From assembly GCA_024449915.1 (NCBI GenBank), contig JAMZAV010000068.1, forward strand, positions 310,001 through 374,000: a DNA stretch of 64,000 nucleotides. The letters are read 5' to 3'. Below, in pieces: positions 24,081-35,319 of this stretch. The translations under genes were made by a program, and so were the position numbers. The notes below the pieces were generated by a model. That model was not told where the DNA came from, made no database searches, and saw only the letters and a list, made by a program, of their open reading frames with translations. This stretch comes from Sweltsa coloradensis. Taxonomy: Eukaryota > Arthropoda > Insecta > Plecoptera > Chloroperlidae. Every line of letters starts with the position of its first letter. The first letter of the stretch is position 1.

Positions 24081-24165
24081 AAAATACACATTGAGATAAT
24101 TTTGTAGTGACATTTTGTAAAATGTGGTTTTGCAATGAATATGCACAAACATTATCCACATTTAA

Positions 24166-24167
24166 AA

Positions 24168-24192
<25 letters not shown>
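24166..24192. repeat. (TA)n microsatellite, left PLE flank
   Basis: A run of alternating TA abuts the left Penelope copy exactly. A similar run closes the right copy. It is either the preferred target or generated at the element ends. Confidence 0.95.
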
Positions 24193-24198
<6 letters not shown>

Positions 24199-24300
24199 AA
24201 TTGTCTTCCGGGACATTCCGCCGCTTGTTTGAGTTTGCTGCTACAGACCTTTGTCTGTCGCCTGGCACTCGACGTTTCGCCAGAATCACATCTGGCATGA

Positions 24301-24894
24301 TCACGAGTCACTCACTGTACGTCTTCCTTCTTCAAGAACACGCACTCGACTGACAGTCTCCAACCCAACTGCGCGCGTCCTCGATCGAGTTTGCATGCCT
24401 CCTATTGTGGTGGAAATAGGTGCGGGGCGGCGAGGTTGTATTGGAAATGCAGAGATTTGTACTGTGTTGCTCGAGGAAGGCTCTTGTGTAGTAGCGTTTG
24501 TTGTGTCTGAAGGTGGTATGTGTTTGTTTACCACTTGGTATTGGACCAAGATTGGTTTCCATGCTGTTGCCAGTCTCTGGGCATCATCTCGCTTGTTAAT
24601 GTTGCAGGGACGTTTTTCTATCTCGATGGCTTCGCGTATGATACGAGGGTAATATACAGGGGCTACTGCTAGAGTTCTAGTGTTGGCAAAGTCTATCCAA
24701 TGGCCTTCCTTCCTTACATGCTGAGCTAATGCGGATGTTGCTTTGTCCTGTCTTACTGCGAGTTCGTGTTCCTTCACTCTAGCCGATATTCTCCTATTTG
24801 TTTGGCCCACATAGACTTGGGGGCACGAACCACAGGGGACCTCGTAGACTCCTTGCGACTCCAGAGGGATTGACTGCTTTGCACTTCTTAGCAT
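24301..24894 (-). pseudogene. GIY-YIG endonuclease of the left PLE copy
   Basis: This 197-codon frame matches the C-terminal 197 residues of the right copy in all visible motifs (GVY, YVG, Arg, EH, REAIEIEK, NINKRDD). It is cut off from the RT part by the one-base insertion at 25009-25014. The ATG at its start is internal to the original protein. The endonuclease domain could still be made on its own if a transcript were initiated nearby, but nothing shows that. Confidence 0.9.
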
Positions 24895-24961
24895 GGTGTT
24901 GATTTTGCGATGTGCTTTGAAAGTGGTCTTGATGTTGTGGACCCTGAGCAGTCTACTGACT

Positions 24962-25361
24962 TTATCTGTTGTACCTTTGATATAAGGCAGATAAGCTGTT
25001 GCACGGTGTTTTTTCTTGTTCTATTTCTCCTCCGTCACTGACTTTAGGTTGACGTTTGAATGCTTTTGTTATGTTGTAATGTGAGTAGCCATTAGCACAT
25101 AGGGTCTCCCGCAGAGTTTTCTTCTCCGACGCTAAGTGATCAGAATCTGATAGTCGTATAGAGCGTGTGGTCAGTGTGTTCACCACAGAGTTGAGTTGGG
25201 CTGGATGATGATGAGATGCAGCATTAAGGTATCTGTTTGTGTGCGTAGGTTTACGGTAAACCGTGTGGCCCAGATTTCCATCAGCTCTTCTTATCAGGCA
25301 CACATCTAGGAATGGTAGCTGGCCGTTCTCCTCAACTTCTATCGTGAATTGGATGTTGGGG
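24962..25361 (-). pseudogene. RT C-terminal fragment of the left PLE copy
   Basis: From 25361 the minus strand is open through IQFTIEVEENGQLPFLDV, RRADGNLGHTVYRKPTHTN, SHHHPAQLNSVVNTLTTR and TLCANGYSHYNITKAFKRQP. It then shifts frame in the T-run at 25009-25014 and ends at 24962. The ATG at 25301-25303 is internal. The catalytic RT motifs would lie further upstream and are absent. Confidence 0.9.
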
Positions 25362-26188
25362 TGGAGAAGAAAACTCTGCGGGAGACCCTATGTGCTAATG
25401 GCTACTCACATTACAACATAACAAAAGCATTCAAACGTCAACCTAAAGTCAGTGACGGAGGAGAAATAGAACAAGAAAAACACCGTGCAACAGCTTATCT
25501 GCCTTATATCAAAGGTACAACAGATAAAGTCAGTAGACTGCTCAGGGTCCACAACATCAAGACCACTTTCAAAGCACATCGCAAAATCAACACCATGCTA
25601 AGAAGTGCAAAGCAGTCAATCCCTCTGGAGTCGCAAGGAGTCTACGAGGTCCCCTGTGGTTCGTGCCCCCAAGTCTATGTGGGCCAAACAAATAGGAGAA
25701 TATCGGCTAGAGTGAAGGAACACGAACTCGCAGTAAGACAGGACAAAGCAACATCCGCATTAGCTCAGCATGTAAGGAAGGAAGGCCATTGGATAGACTT
25801 TGCCAACACTAGAACTCTAGCAGTAGCCCCTGTATATTACCCTCGTATCATACGCGAAGCCATCGAGATAGAAAAACGTCCCTGCAACATTAACAAGCGA
25901 GATGATGCCCAGAGACTGGCAACAGCATGGAAACCAATCTTGGTCCAATACCAAGTGGTAAACAAACACATACCACCTTCAGACACAACAAACGCTACTA
26001 CACAAGAGCCTTCCTCGAGCAACACAGTACAAATCTCTGCATTTCCAATACAACCTCGCCGCCCCGCACCTATTTCCACCACAATAGGAGGCATGCAAAC
26101 TCGATCGAGGACGCGCGCAGTTGGGTTGGAGACTGTCAGTCGAGTGCGTGTTCTTGAAGAAGGAAGACGTACAGTGAGTGACTCGTGA
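25362..26188 (+). CDS. PLE RT C-end plus GIY-YIG endonuclease (partial)
   Basis: The frame is open from 25349 to the stop at 26186-26188 (279 codons), but the element begins at about residue 5, so the first ATG is not a natural start. Residues 7-80 are the end of the RT and linker. Residues 97-99 GVY and 110-112 YVG form the GIY-YIG core. R121 and the E124-H125 pair follow; E170 in REAIEIEK fits the metal-binding Glu, and N182 in NINKRDD fits the conserved late Asn. PCGSC at 102-106 is a possible zinc-binding pair. In PLEs this domain nicks DNA to prime reverse transcription. The last 75 residues are Thr/Ser/Pro/Arg-rich and probably disordered. The domain itself looks intact. Confidence 0.9.
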
Positions 26189-26222
26189 TCATGCCAGATG
26201 TGATTCTGGCGAAACGTCGAGT
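26181..26222 (+). ncRNA. Hammerhead-like hairpin of the PLE (degenerate)
   Basis: Outer stem ACTCG (26181-26185) pairs with CGAGT (26218-26222). Inner stem GCCAGA (26193-26198) pairs with TCTGGC (26205-26210) and is followed directly by GAAAC. PLEs are known to carry hammerhead ribozymes with a CUGANGA-stem II-GAAA core. Here the first core half reads TGATCAT, not CUGANGA, so cleavage is uncertain. The mirror copy lies at about 24268-24309 on the minus strand. Confidence 0.5.
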
Positions 26223-26328
26223 GCCAGGCGACAGACAAAGGTCTGTAGCAGCAAACTCAAACAAGCGGCGGAATGTCCCGGAAGACAATTACAACATACA
26301 ATACGTCCGCGAAAACTTAAGAACAAAC

Positions 26329-26334
26329 ATATAT

Positions 26335-26379
<45 letters not shown>
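26329..26379. repeat. (TA)n microsatellite, right PLE flank
   Basis: Alternating AT with one interruption closes the right Penelope copy and runs straight into a SINE-1 tail fragment. Confidence 0.95.
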
Positions 26380-26380
<1 letters not shown>

Positions 26381-26466
26381 GAGTCTATCCACTCAGTTAT
26401 ATAACTGATTTTCAGTGGGGGACTTTAAATCAAAGCGACTAAGCCAACCCTGCAGGCCCCGACGCA
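26380..26466 (-). repeat. SINE family 1 tail fragment
   Basis: On the minus strand this is the SINE-1 3' part, including GGGTTGGCTTAGTCGC and the CAGTTATATAACTGAGTGG tail. It stops at 26466, so the head and most of the body are missing. The adjacent TA run may include the SINE tail. Confidence 0.8.
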
Positions 26467-26565
26467 AGGTTTATGTTACTGGAATTGCTCAAATTAATTT
26501 AACGAATTATTACTTTTTTTAACCTTTAAGTACAAATTTACGCATTCTAAACCAATTATATAAAA

Positions 26566-26706
26566 TTGTAATGTAATGTAATGTAATGTAATGTAATGTA
26601 ATGTAATGTAATGTAATGTAATGTAATGTAATGTAATGTCAAATGTAATGTAATGTGTAATGTAATGTAAATGTAATGAACATGTAATGTAATGTAATGA
26701 CATGTA
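26566..26706. repeat. (TAATG)n pentanucleotide microsatellite
   Basis: About 14 near-perfect TAATG units to 26638 are followed by a degenerate continuation to about 26706. A minus frame across it is an artefact of the repeat. Confidence 0.95.
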
Positions 26707-27119
26707 ATTGAAATTGTTTTGTTTCACATGCGAAACCCTTTCAAAGTTCATTGAAGTAATGCTCTCTCGTATTCATATTTATTTAAAAGTTGCTTACAGG
26801 TTATATGATTAATTCACAAAATTTATAAACCCCACCTCTACTTCTTGTTACAATTGAAATAGAAGATCATACAATGCACCTTGGATTGAATTAGCCACAA
26901 CTGTTTTAGGTTTCATAATACAAGTGTTAACGTAAGATGCCTACAGCATGACGTCAGTACATTACTATTAGTCCAAACTTCATAACCAGTTTTAACAATT
27001 CAATTGTGCAGCGTTCAACAAAACAAAGCCGAACAACATTACAGTTAAAACAGAAGTTATTCATAAAACGGCACATTTGTCACAAGAATTAAAGTAACAA
27101 GATTAGACTTGCATAACTC

Positions 27120-27380
27120 AATTGCCTCGTTGTGTCCACCGCTCTGCATCCCCGGCGCGCTGACTAACTGTGGGCGGACCTAAACGCCAACCCCGCCCCG
27201 AAGTTGAGTGTCAGCATTACGAACTAATCACGTGTTTGATTCAATCACGTCTGCTCAACTGGCGGACTCACTAAATGACATCAATAATGCCCTATGGATT
27301 CGAAGTGGCTTCGATTTCAATCGGATTAATAGTTTTCAAATTAAGCACAATCTATTGAAACGTTTTACAAATTTTGGCCA
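27120..27380. other. GC-rich island with motif-like blocks
   Basis: CCGGCGCGCTGACTAAC, GTGGGCGGACC and CAACCCCGCCCCGAAG stand out from AT-rich flanks, and two ATCACGT blocks follow at 27227 and 27245. The GC boxes resemble Sp/KLF-type sites and CACGTG an E box. That is a resemblance only. No long frame crosses it (60 codons at most). It is a candidate regulatory element. Confidence 0.35.
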
Positions 27381-27399
27381 TTGGCATTGATTTGATTTG

Positions 27400-29135
27400 A
27401 GGTTCTATTCATTTCCGTTTCAACCTATATGCATCTGATTCTGAAAGCTTGTTTTATTTGATGGGGTCGATGGTTCAGCGTTTCTTATATTCCACCCACT
27501 TTCAACGTTGTTCTCCTAATGTATTTAAAAGTTTGAAATATGAAACAATATTCGATTTTGTTTTTCTTCTTGTATTTGTTCAAAGTCAATTTTCAACCTG
27601 TTGCAATGTTCAATTGTTTGTGTTTTATAAAGGCGTATTCTAAACTCTCGACTATAAGATTAACTAGGTTTGAAATATAACGTTTTGTTGTCGTTAAATT
27701 TTTTTTAAATAACTATAATATCACAATCATGAAAAAGTCTTCGATAAATTATTAAATAATTTGTACTCTAATTCTTCACTACAATGTAAATTTAAATAAC
27801 GACTACTTAATACGAAATTGCAACTACTTTTGTTTTTATAGTGAAATTAAATGTGAAATTCATTTGAAAAGATTCTAAACTATACTTAAAACCAAATTTT
27901 TATATCTAAAATGAAAGTATCCAACCGAAGTCAACATAAAGATAAGGTTATCGATGTAAAAAACTATAAGTTAATGGGTTAAACGTTTTCGACGAAAGCA
28001 TTAGTGAATAAACTGAATGTTAATTATTTAAATACAACACTTTTAACCACAATTATTAGCAACGTGGAAATGGAAACGTGCAAAAAGAAGATAGTACCCT
28101 ACGAGTTTAAATTCTAATTGTGACGATCCTCTATTACAATCACCATCTAGTCATCCACCTACACGTGCACATTAACAATGGAGAGCGATCCATCGAAACG
28201 CCCTCAAACGATTAACCTGACGAAGGGAAAGGAAACCTGTTTCAGCAAATATTCTGCGGGATTGACTGAAGTCTCCTCTGACCAAAGCAATTATTCGTCG
28301 AGTGAAAAAGTCTATTCGTAAAGGACATTGATGAATTGCTAAATGCGCCGTAGCTAGTTATATAGTGTCAGTGTGGCCGTTAAAATTAGCTGCAATCACT
28401 CTCCCTCTCTTCGGTTAAATTCACGAGGAATTCAGACCGGCTAGGCCTACTCGCTGATACTTTCTGCCGCTGTGATGAGAGAGAAGTCTCGCCTACCGCT
28501 AAATTGTGAAATGTAGACGTTCTCCACTAAACGTACGTTTAAACTTATCTCATATGTTCGTCACACAGTGAACTATGAAAGTTGATAAGTATAATGAGAC
28601 CGCTCCACTACTTGAAAGTATAAAGGTTATCTTTTTAAAAAATGTGATGAAAATCATTTCCATAGTAATTATTTATCTAACTGGCTATACGTAAATCACT
28701 TCAGGGGTCCATGACCATAACATTCTGATTGGTATGCTATCGATCATTAAAGAATGAGTTATTTATTTTAAAGACATATATTTTTTTTAAATTACGTCTT
28801 TTATATCTGGTTAAAAAGTGAGTTACAAAAGTGGAAAATAAATAAAACTAGGAAGTTCATAAATGCTCACAAAATAATGAAAGGTAAATAATAATCTGAT
28901 AACTCATTTCCAACGATGTTGAGTTGAGTGGTGTTCTTTCACCCATGTCTATGCCCAAGAAACGAAACATTTTTATGCCGAGGTGGCCGGGCTAAGCGTT
29001 TCTTATATTCATCCTGCAACTACCTCTCCACCTCTACCACACTCCTATCTACCCCATACCTTGCTGACTTACAAAAGTAAAGTAACGTTACAGAAGCAGT
29101 AAAAGAATGGAAACAATAATTAAACATTGTTTACA
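27400..29135. other. AT-rich stretch; moderately GC patch at 28.1-28.5 kb
   Basis: There is no recognised repeat. Around 28140-28500 the base composition is more even and CCATCGAAACGCCC- and GCGGGATTGACTGAAG-type blocks occur, but there is no coding frame. Nothing can be named. Confidence 0.35.
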
Positions 29136-29920
29136 CTAGGCCGCTTCGCGAACGCCTTTTCCAGTCGCGTTGATGGATGAGCTTTTTTTTGGAATATTTC
29201 TGTCCAATGATTACGTTTTTATGTGAAATCTCCTTACTTTTTCTATAATTACTTGATATTATATGTTCATTATACCTTTGAGTTATAACCATATATACTC
29301 AATGATTATACACCTGTAAAAGGCTTATAATAAAACCATTATTTCTATGAATTTTGACCAACCTTTTCAACTTTTTCTTTCAAGAGGCACTACATCACCA
29401 TAATCTTTAGTCAATGTAAAATATGAACGTTGTAACCCTACCCGTTTGGTCAAAATCGGCCCAAATATCACGACAATATCGTATTAAATACTGGAGAAAA
29501 AATCGTAAAAGTACGATTTCTCTAAGAAATATTTTTTCAAATGTATCTTAAATCATATAACATATGATTTTCGTGATTTTCAACGTTCCTATAAAGTTTT
29601 ATCAATATCGGAGTAGCCGTTTGCCAAATATCACGAAAATATCGCACTAAAATCGGAAAAAAATCGGAAAAGTACGATATTTATAAGAAATATTTCTTCG
29701 ATTATACCCAAAAATAATACAGCTCTAAGTTCAGAGATTTCGAAGGTCCCCTCCAATTTTCATCCAGATTGCATATGCCGTTTGGCCGGTAGAGAGCGAA
29801 CAAACAGACAAAAAAACTAACAAAAACAAAACACCCGAGCTATTTTTCTTAGGGTAACGTAAGTAAAAAACAAACAAAAATACACAGAGTCAAATTGAAG
29901 TCTTCGCTTCGCTCATCCAA
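29136..29920 (-). mobile_element. Family H copy, full length, inverted
   Basis: On the minus strand it starts GGATGAGCGAAGCGAAGACTT (29918 downward) after a T, runs through the body with the GTGATATTTTCGT, AAACGGGTAGGG and CAACGTTCATATTTTAC blocks, and ends with the octamer GCTCATCC at about 29172-29179, the stem, and CTAG at 29139-29136 followed by T. The body has an internal repeat of the CGATATTT block. It carries no protein. Confidence 0.85.
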
Positions 29921-31010
29921 TCATCATCCTACGTCTACATCTCCACCTATATCCAACTTCCATCTATCGCAATCCTTCCCGGCTTACCACATTATATTGT
30001 AACGTTATAGAAGTAGTAAAAAATACGAACAGTAATCAATAATTTTAACATCTTGATCCTACATCTAACTCTCCACCAATTTACCACACTCCTTCCTGTC
30101 TCTCCGAAATGCACATACAATGACCCAAACTCAATCCAAACAACAGCGACCCACACAAAATATAAACTTTTTATTATTTTAAAGATTGGGTTTTCAAAAT
30201 CATAATTATATAGCTTCATCACTCCACTTCAGACACTTTATATTATATAACTTAATATTTATTTAAATAATTTAATTTACTATTAAATATCATATTACCT
30301 TATCGTCGTTTAGCCACTTCACCAGTGTCTGTTTGAACACAACATCATAATAACGTTTGCTTAAAGCAGTATAAAATTTAACCGTCTAAGCCCTGAAGGA
30401 ACCGATTCGGAAATTTGCCCTGAGAATGACATGACCACAGTTAACTTGTGCCTCTCTTAAGCAAAACTTCGGCAGTGATTGATATAATGCCTACAGCGTG
30501 AGGCTGGGTAATCATTAAAAGTTGGTGAACTGTGCTAGCAGCCATCCATGTTCCATCATAGACTCTCAACTTTATTATCAAATTTAACAAAGTAGACATC
30601 GTTAGGACTTTAGTGAGCAACTGTAAATACGGGTCTATGGGATCTAATGACGATTGGAATAATTATAAGGAGTATATTATCTTCTTAACATCGTTTTAAA
30701 AAGTAAGCGACAATTAATTCTTCAGTCTACAACACCCATTTTAACATAATCGCCGCCAATTAAGCCCAATCCAGATTTTGGGACAACTTTACTTGACTAG
30801 ATACCCTCAATTTACAAATCAACGTAAACGTTATAATATTTCTATATTTCTATACAACAATCTTAGAATTTGTAATTTTAAATATGTTAACTTAAAATCA
30901 AAAGTTGATCTTATTGTCACAATGAAAGGGTAGGGCAGTGTTATATTTTGTTTTGTTTTCAATAATTATATAAAAATACTCTTATAAAAATGTTCCTCGA
31001 AATGCAACTT
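29921..31010. other. AT-rich stretch without recognised gene
   Basis: Short frames only. No window repeat family is present. Confidence 0.4.
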
Positions 31011-31014
31011 ACAC

Positions 31015-31015
<1 letters not shown>

Positions 31016-31044
<29 letters not shown>
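31016..31044. repeat. (TA)n microsatellite
   Basis: Alternating TA abuts the left arm of the inverted repeat at 31045, the same arrangement seen at the Penelope pair. Confidence 0.95.
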
Positions 31045-31047
<3 letters not shown>

Positions 31048-31331
31048 CATAATGAAATTCTTTCGAGTTTCCGAGTTAAATAAGTTTTATTACCAACGTT
31101 TCGAACAGTTCTCCTGCTCATTCTCAAGGTAACGACATACAAATTAAAAAACATGAGTAAACAAACAAGACAATAACAAATAATATAAAAGACAAAACAA
31201 GTCACTGCAACTGCTCAGCTTTACATTTAAGATCTTTGCGATGACCTTAACAGGCGTTTGGTAGGTGGAGCTTCAGGTGGCTATAATAAAACTTATTTAA
31301 CTCGGAAACTCGAAAGAATTTCATTATGTCA
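31045..31331. mobile_element. Short inverted repeat, likely PLE remnant
   Basis: 48-base arms at 31045-31092 and 31284-31331 are inverted copies of each other with little or no divergence. Next to the left arm, on the minus strand, is a hairpin GAGCAG/CTGTTC followed by GAAACGTTGG, a signature common at PLE termini. Together with the adjoining (TA)n this suggests two small PLE end fragments in opposite orientation. No protein remains. It could instead be a fold-back element of another kind. Confidence 0.6.
31093..31129 (-). ncRNA. Hammerhead-like hairpin
   Basis: Read on the minus strand: CTTGAGAAT, stem GAGCAG (31119-31114), loop, stem CTGTTC (31108-31103), GAAAC, GTTGG. The second core half GAAA is intact. 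The first, TTGAGAAT, only approximates CUGANGA. It matches the known PLE ribozyme layout; activity is unproven. Confidence 0.5.
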
Positions 31332-31379
31332 CATTATATCCGAGAAAATCTACGTAAAAACATATATATATATCAATGT

Positions 31380-34300
31380 TACTTAACAATTGCCCTAAAT
31401 GCATCCGTAACTCTAGTTATCAACTTCGTAGCAAACCTTTAGGACAGCCAATATACATCAATATCATGTTTAATGTCATAAAATAGACCAGACATGAGCC
31501 AGAACCTGCCATAACATGATAAAGCTGGAATAATAATCACAATATTGGTATTGACAATTTGCCTTGAGGTAGGAACTCGACAACCTAGACGAAACTTTAG
31601 ATGTAAAACACTGTTTTTTTAATGAAAGGCGAAATGTGGTATTTTTCCATTCTGTTATAAATAAATAACTTAGCATGTTCTGTACACATGCCAACTTGCT
31701 CTAAATTCTTTGTGTAATCCTAGAATATTAGCTAATAATGTATGAACCGCAAATGAGCCTTTAATTTTATGTTTTCTAATATTTTATGCAACTTTGACAT
31801 TTAAATGTTGATGTAAGTTTGCGGTGTTTTAGACAAAACAAAATTAGTCCTTTCTCATTTCATTCCATTTAAAGATATTTGAATTTCTTTTAACTGAACA
31901 GCGCATCTTAAATATATTATATCTAAGTATGTTGTTCTCTTCCCAATTTTTTCCTTTCTCGTTAGATACAAATTATTAATTATTATATTTTTGACTTAAT
32001 TGCACATGCGTTTTATAAGTAAATTAATTATTTTTATTGTTTTATTTATTTAATGTTTATCATATTTAGTTATAAAAACTAATAAAATTATGTAAACAAA
32101 TATACATAAAATAATGAACTAAAGTTTATAGTATGGTTTATAGTATTCTGCTATCAGAATAAAATATTAATTCGTCAGAATTCGAAAGCACAAGGCATTT
32201 CTTTCTACGTTCTTGAAATAACCCGTATACATTTACTAATATATTCGTAAACCTAATGAACAACAACGCCCACTGTCAACTTCCTGGTGTGGTGTATACG
32301 TCTCTCCGTTCACAAATAACTTATATTTGCCTGAAACTTTAAGTTCTCATTCTTCACCGTGTTATATGTGTCATTACCAACCTTCCCCATTTGTCGGCAT
32401 TTCCACTAAGTGTGCACTCACTTTCCGTGATCCCCACTAAGCATAGGTTGTTAAACCTGAGTAAACGTTATGAATTATGTTAAGTGAGTTTCAGCTATAT
32501 TTCCCGTTCACAACGCACCAAAGAGAATCACACACGAACAGCCATTTCATTCGCGATCTCGACTATAAAAATTAATAATGAAGGGAATGTTCAACGTTCA
32601 CGTTTTCCCCAAACCACTTAACTTAGTTACGTGGATTGCGAGGTAGGGCTGTACTTCTTTGAAGTCGCAGGCGAATTACATACTTCTTTTCTGACTCGTG
32701 TAGAGTTGTTTGGTTTCTCCTATATGTTTATATGTCACCAACCTTAATCTACGTATTCATCTTCATTACACATTCTGATTGAGGCTCGTTCTCGACTAAG
32801 CCATTTGTATGTGGAGTTTTGTGTTTCGCCCTGGCTGATATTACAAGGTTGTACGTGTGCCCATAAGCTTATCCCAGCCGCGTCGGCATTGTGGATGCTG
32901 ACATCTGTGAGTGGCTCTTTAACACTCTGTACCTACCGAAGACAGCCCCGCGTAGATGTCTGCCATTCTTCTCTGTTTGAGGGCATTCAAACCCACGCAA
33001 TAGATCACTTAACCTGGGTAGGTTCTGGCAGGGCAATGCAAATGTGTTCATGGAATGAGGAATAGAATGATGCTTTAAAAAAATGTTTGCAATAACAAAG
33101 CGGCCTCACGAAGTATTATCCTTTGATCTCCATCAATAATATAACTTGTAATGAAATGGGACTGACCTATGTTTCATTTTTATGTTGCAAAGAAACAATC
33201 GTATATGTTGTGACTAGTGGTATCATTCACCATATTAATATAACTTGCGTTTTACACGCTAAAATATAAATCAATGTGAATCTATTTCCAGGACCTTTCA
33301 TTCATTGGCCTGTACAATAAATCATCGTGCTTTGTGCATTGTGGTTGAATTCTATTATAAACTTTAATAAATATATTATAATACATAAAATGAAATATTC
33401 AAAGCTATGAATGCAACTGAAGACTGCAATGTTGTTTGTTTAGTGATATTTCCTAAATAATCGACACACAAATACTAATTTGACTGTCTGGTACAAAATG
33501 ATTCAACCTGAAGCGCGCTCAAATCAAATAAGCTTAACAGGTTGATTAATTATATCTAATGAAATACATCTACGGGGGTATTTCCATGTTAATTTAATTG
33601 AGAAATTGAACCTAAGACAAATATGATTCGTGTGCCAAATAAGTGCGTATTTTTTAAAGTCTGAAAGATAAAAAACAAAATAATATTAAACAATACCTGG
33701 TGTAACCTTAATTAATTGACAATGTTATTCTGTTCCCAGGCATTTTAAATAAATAAACTTAAGAAACGAAGAAATAAACGAAATAAATACATTCGCATTT
33801 CTTTTTTGTCATACAACTGATTTTTAATGGGTTAAGTTAATGTAGGTTGTTATTATTTTGTTTGAGAACAGTCCATCTGGTATTCGTAAGTAAAACGACA
33901 CGACACAAAATAGAACTACGTCATCGTTAAGCAACCTGAACGTGCCATTCTAGTAAAATCTTATCTAGAGGAAAGCTAGAAAAACGGTACATTTATGTGA
34001 TGTTCGATCTTACATAATAAAATATAATGTAATCTCTAAAAAATACGACTTCCTGCTTTTTTGTTCGTGTTTGAATTACTTATTTGCGTGATTCAACCGG
34101 TCTAAGAAGACCAACCCGATACCCGTTGAGGACTTTTTTACCTTTTCATGCTACTTTTGATCAAATCAGGGGTCAAAGTTTATCACAATGAAATGAAGTA
34201 TTTTTGTTTCTCTACACGAATCCGGTTAGATTTCGATACAACTACTGCGATTGTTTGGGCTACTTTTCAATACCAATCAAGTCTATGAAATACTAAATGC

Positions 34301-35000
34301 AAACATAACTTTTGTAATGAGATTATTCAATTGTTGATTACTATACCAATGACGTATTGAAATACCTAGGTACTCATGTCTTGATTTGAGAATAATACAA
34401 ACGAAAAATACTCATAATTCAATATGTAAACTCGTTTGGCTATTTGTTTAAACACCATTTATTGAAACATTATAACTTGTATTTAAGTAGGAAGGCACTA
34501 CCGAATGATATTTTTTCAGCTCGATTCCACTAGAACGTTAAAGATTTGTAGACATAATGTCCTACCATTGAGTAAAGGTTCTATACTCAAAGGTCCTATA
34601 CCGTTTAGATTAATGAATCATGCATATTGGGATGCCGGATGCATTGAAAGTCGGGCTTTATTCATAGTTGAAGAAAATATTTAAGGTTTTGACATTTAAG
34701 TCAATTGTTTTTGTATGTATATAGATCTAAAAATTTATTGTTCTAATTTCAAATTTTCTGCTCGACAATAAAACTCCCCTCGAAGTTATACTCTTACTGT
34801 ATTACGAGTAGGAATAAGAAAACGATATGAACGGATGGAAATAAAGTTTAATGTTTTATGTCGTCATTCCCGGGAGTCAATACCAATCACATTTGTATCG
34901 ACGACATGAATGAAACAAGAACGCCGCTGACGAGTTTAGTTTGGCAACTTTGACTCGCAGCATTTAGCATAATAATACGATGTTTTAATGAATCGCTACA
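31380..35000. other. AT-rich stretch; one GC-richer frame pair
   Basis: At 32780-33065 the sequence is GC-richer and open on both strands (86 plus codons, 60 minus codons), but the reading is not recognisable; it may be an unlisted repeat. A short SINE-1 tail-like piece lies at about 33810-33840. The rest is AT-rich and empty. Confidence 0.35.
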
Positions 35001-35001
35001 T

Positions 35002-35310
35002 TTGAATATTTGTCAAACAGTTGGTGAAATATCGATTGTCTTCCGACTCATGAATGATGGAAGTTGCTCCTCGAAGGAGTTAAAGGGGAAAACCCACGGC
35101 GTTAAACCACGACGGTTTTCTGCAACGTTCTACACCAAGGATAAAACACTGTTTGTTCGCGTTGCAATTATTATTACTTCCAGTTGGGGTAAAACATTGA
35201 AATGTGCACGTAGTACCGCACGCCGCAAGCCATCGAGACTGGAGCGACATGCTATGGGAACTTTGTGTGACACGAACTCTCATAATATGGCGAATCTATT
35301 ATATGCTTAA
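35002..35310 (+). CDS. 102-codon coding-like frame, unknown
   Basis: The frame begins with a non-ATG codon in an AT-rich part, but the region 35060-35290 is GC-richer and gives a basic, protein-like reading (KPRRFSATFYTKDKTLFVRV). The minus strand is also open over 35080-35283. There are no known motifs or clear splice sites. It is either a decayed exon or a conserved non-coding stretch. Confidence 0.2.
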   Translation: MNICQTVGEISIVFRLMNDGSCSSKELKGKTHGVKPRRFSATFYTKDKTLFVRVAIIITSSWGKTLKCARSTARRKPSRLERHAMGTLCDTNSHNMANLLYA

Positions 35311-35319
35311 GTGATGCGA

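Larger units (their letters stand above)
24193..25361 (-). mobile_element. Penelope-like element, left copy, frameshifted
   Basis: This copy reads leftward. At 25361-24962 it encodes the end of the reverse-transcriptase region, including LPFLDVCLIRRADG and GHTVYRKPTHTNRYLN, typical of the PLE RT C-terminus and thumb. At 24894-24301 it encodes a GIY-YIG endonuclease with GVYEVPCGSC, YVGQTNRR and EAIEIEK. A T-run of six at 25009-25014 (five in the right copy) puts these two parts in different frames, so the copy is broken. Most of the RT is missing at its 5' end. Beyond the endonuclease come a ribozyme-like hairpin and the terminal (TA)n. Apart from the frameshift it nearly mirrors the right copy. 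Confidence 0.95.
25362..26328 (+). mobile_element. Penelope-like element, right copy, 5'-truncated
   Basis: This copy starts abruptly at GGAGAAGAAAACTCTGCGGG inside the RT C-terminal region and reads rightward. Its arm to about 26297 mirrors 24193-25127 almost base for base. A further 30 bases before the (TA)n have no partner on the left. The non-matching 234 bases between the arms (25128-25361) belong to the longer left copy. Truncation removes nearly all the RT, so the copy cannot move on its own. The low divergence between the arms points to recent origin or to gene conversion. Confidence 0.95.

Noticed and set aside
24251..24652. 133-codon plus frame, and its mirror at 25837-26238 on the minus strand
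   Set aside because: Both are antisense to the Penelope endonuclease and exist only because that coding region is GC-richer.
24332..26157. 76-codon frames at 24332-24562 and 25927-26157
   Set aside because: They are out-of-frame shadows of the endonuclease tail.
26566..26751. 85-codon minus frame over the TAATG repeat
   Set aside because: It is the microsatellite translated.
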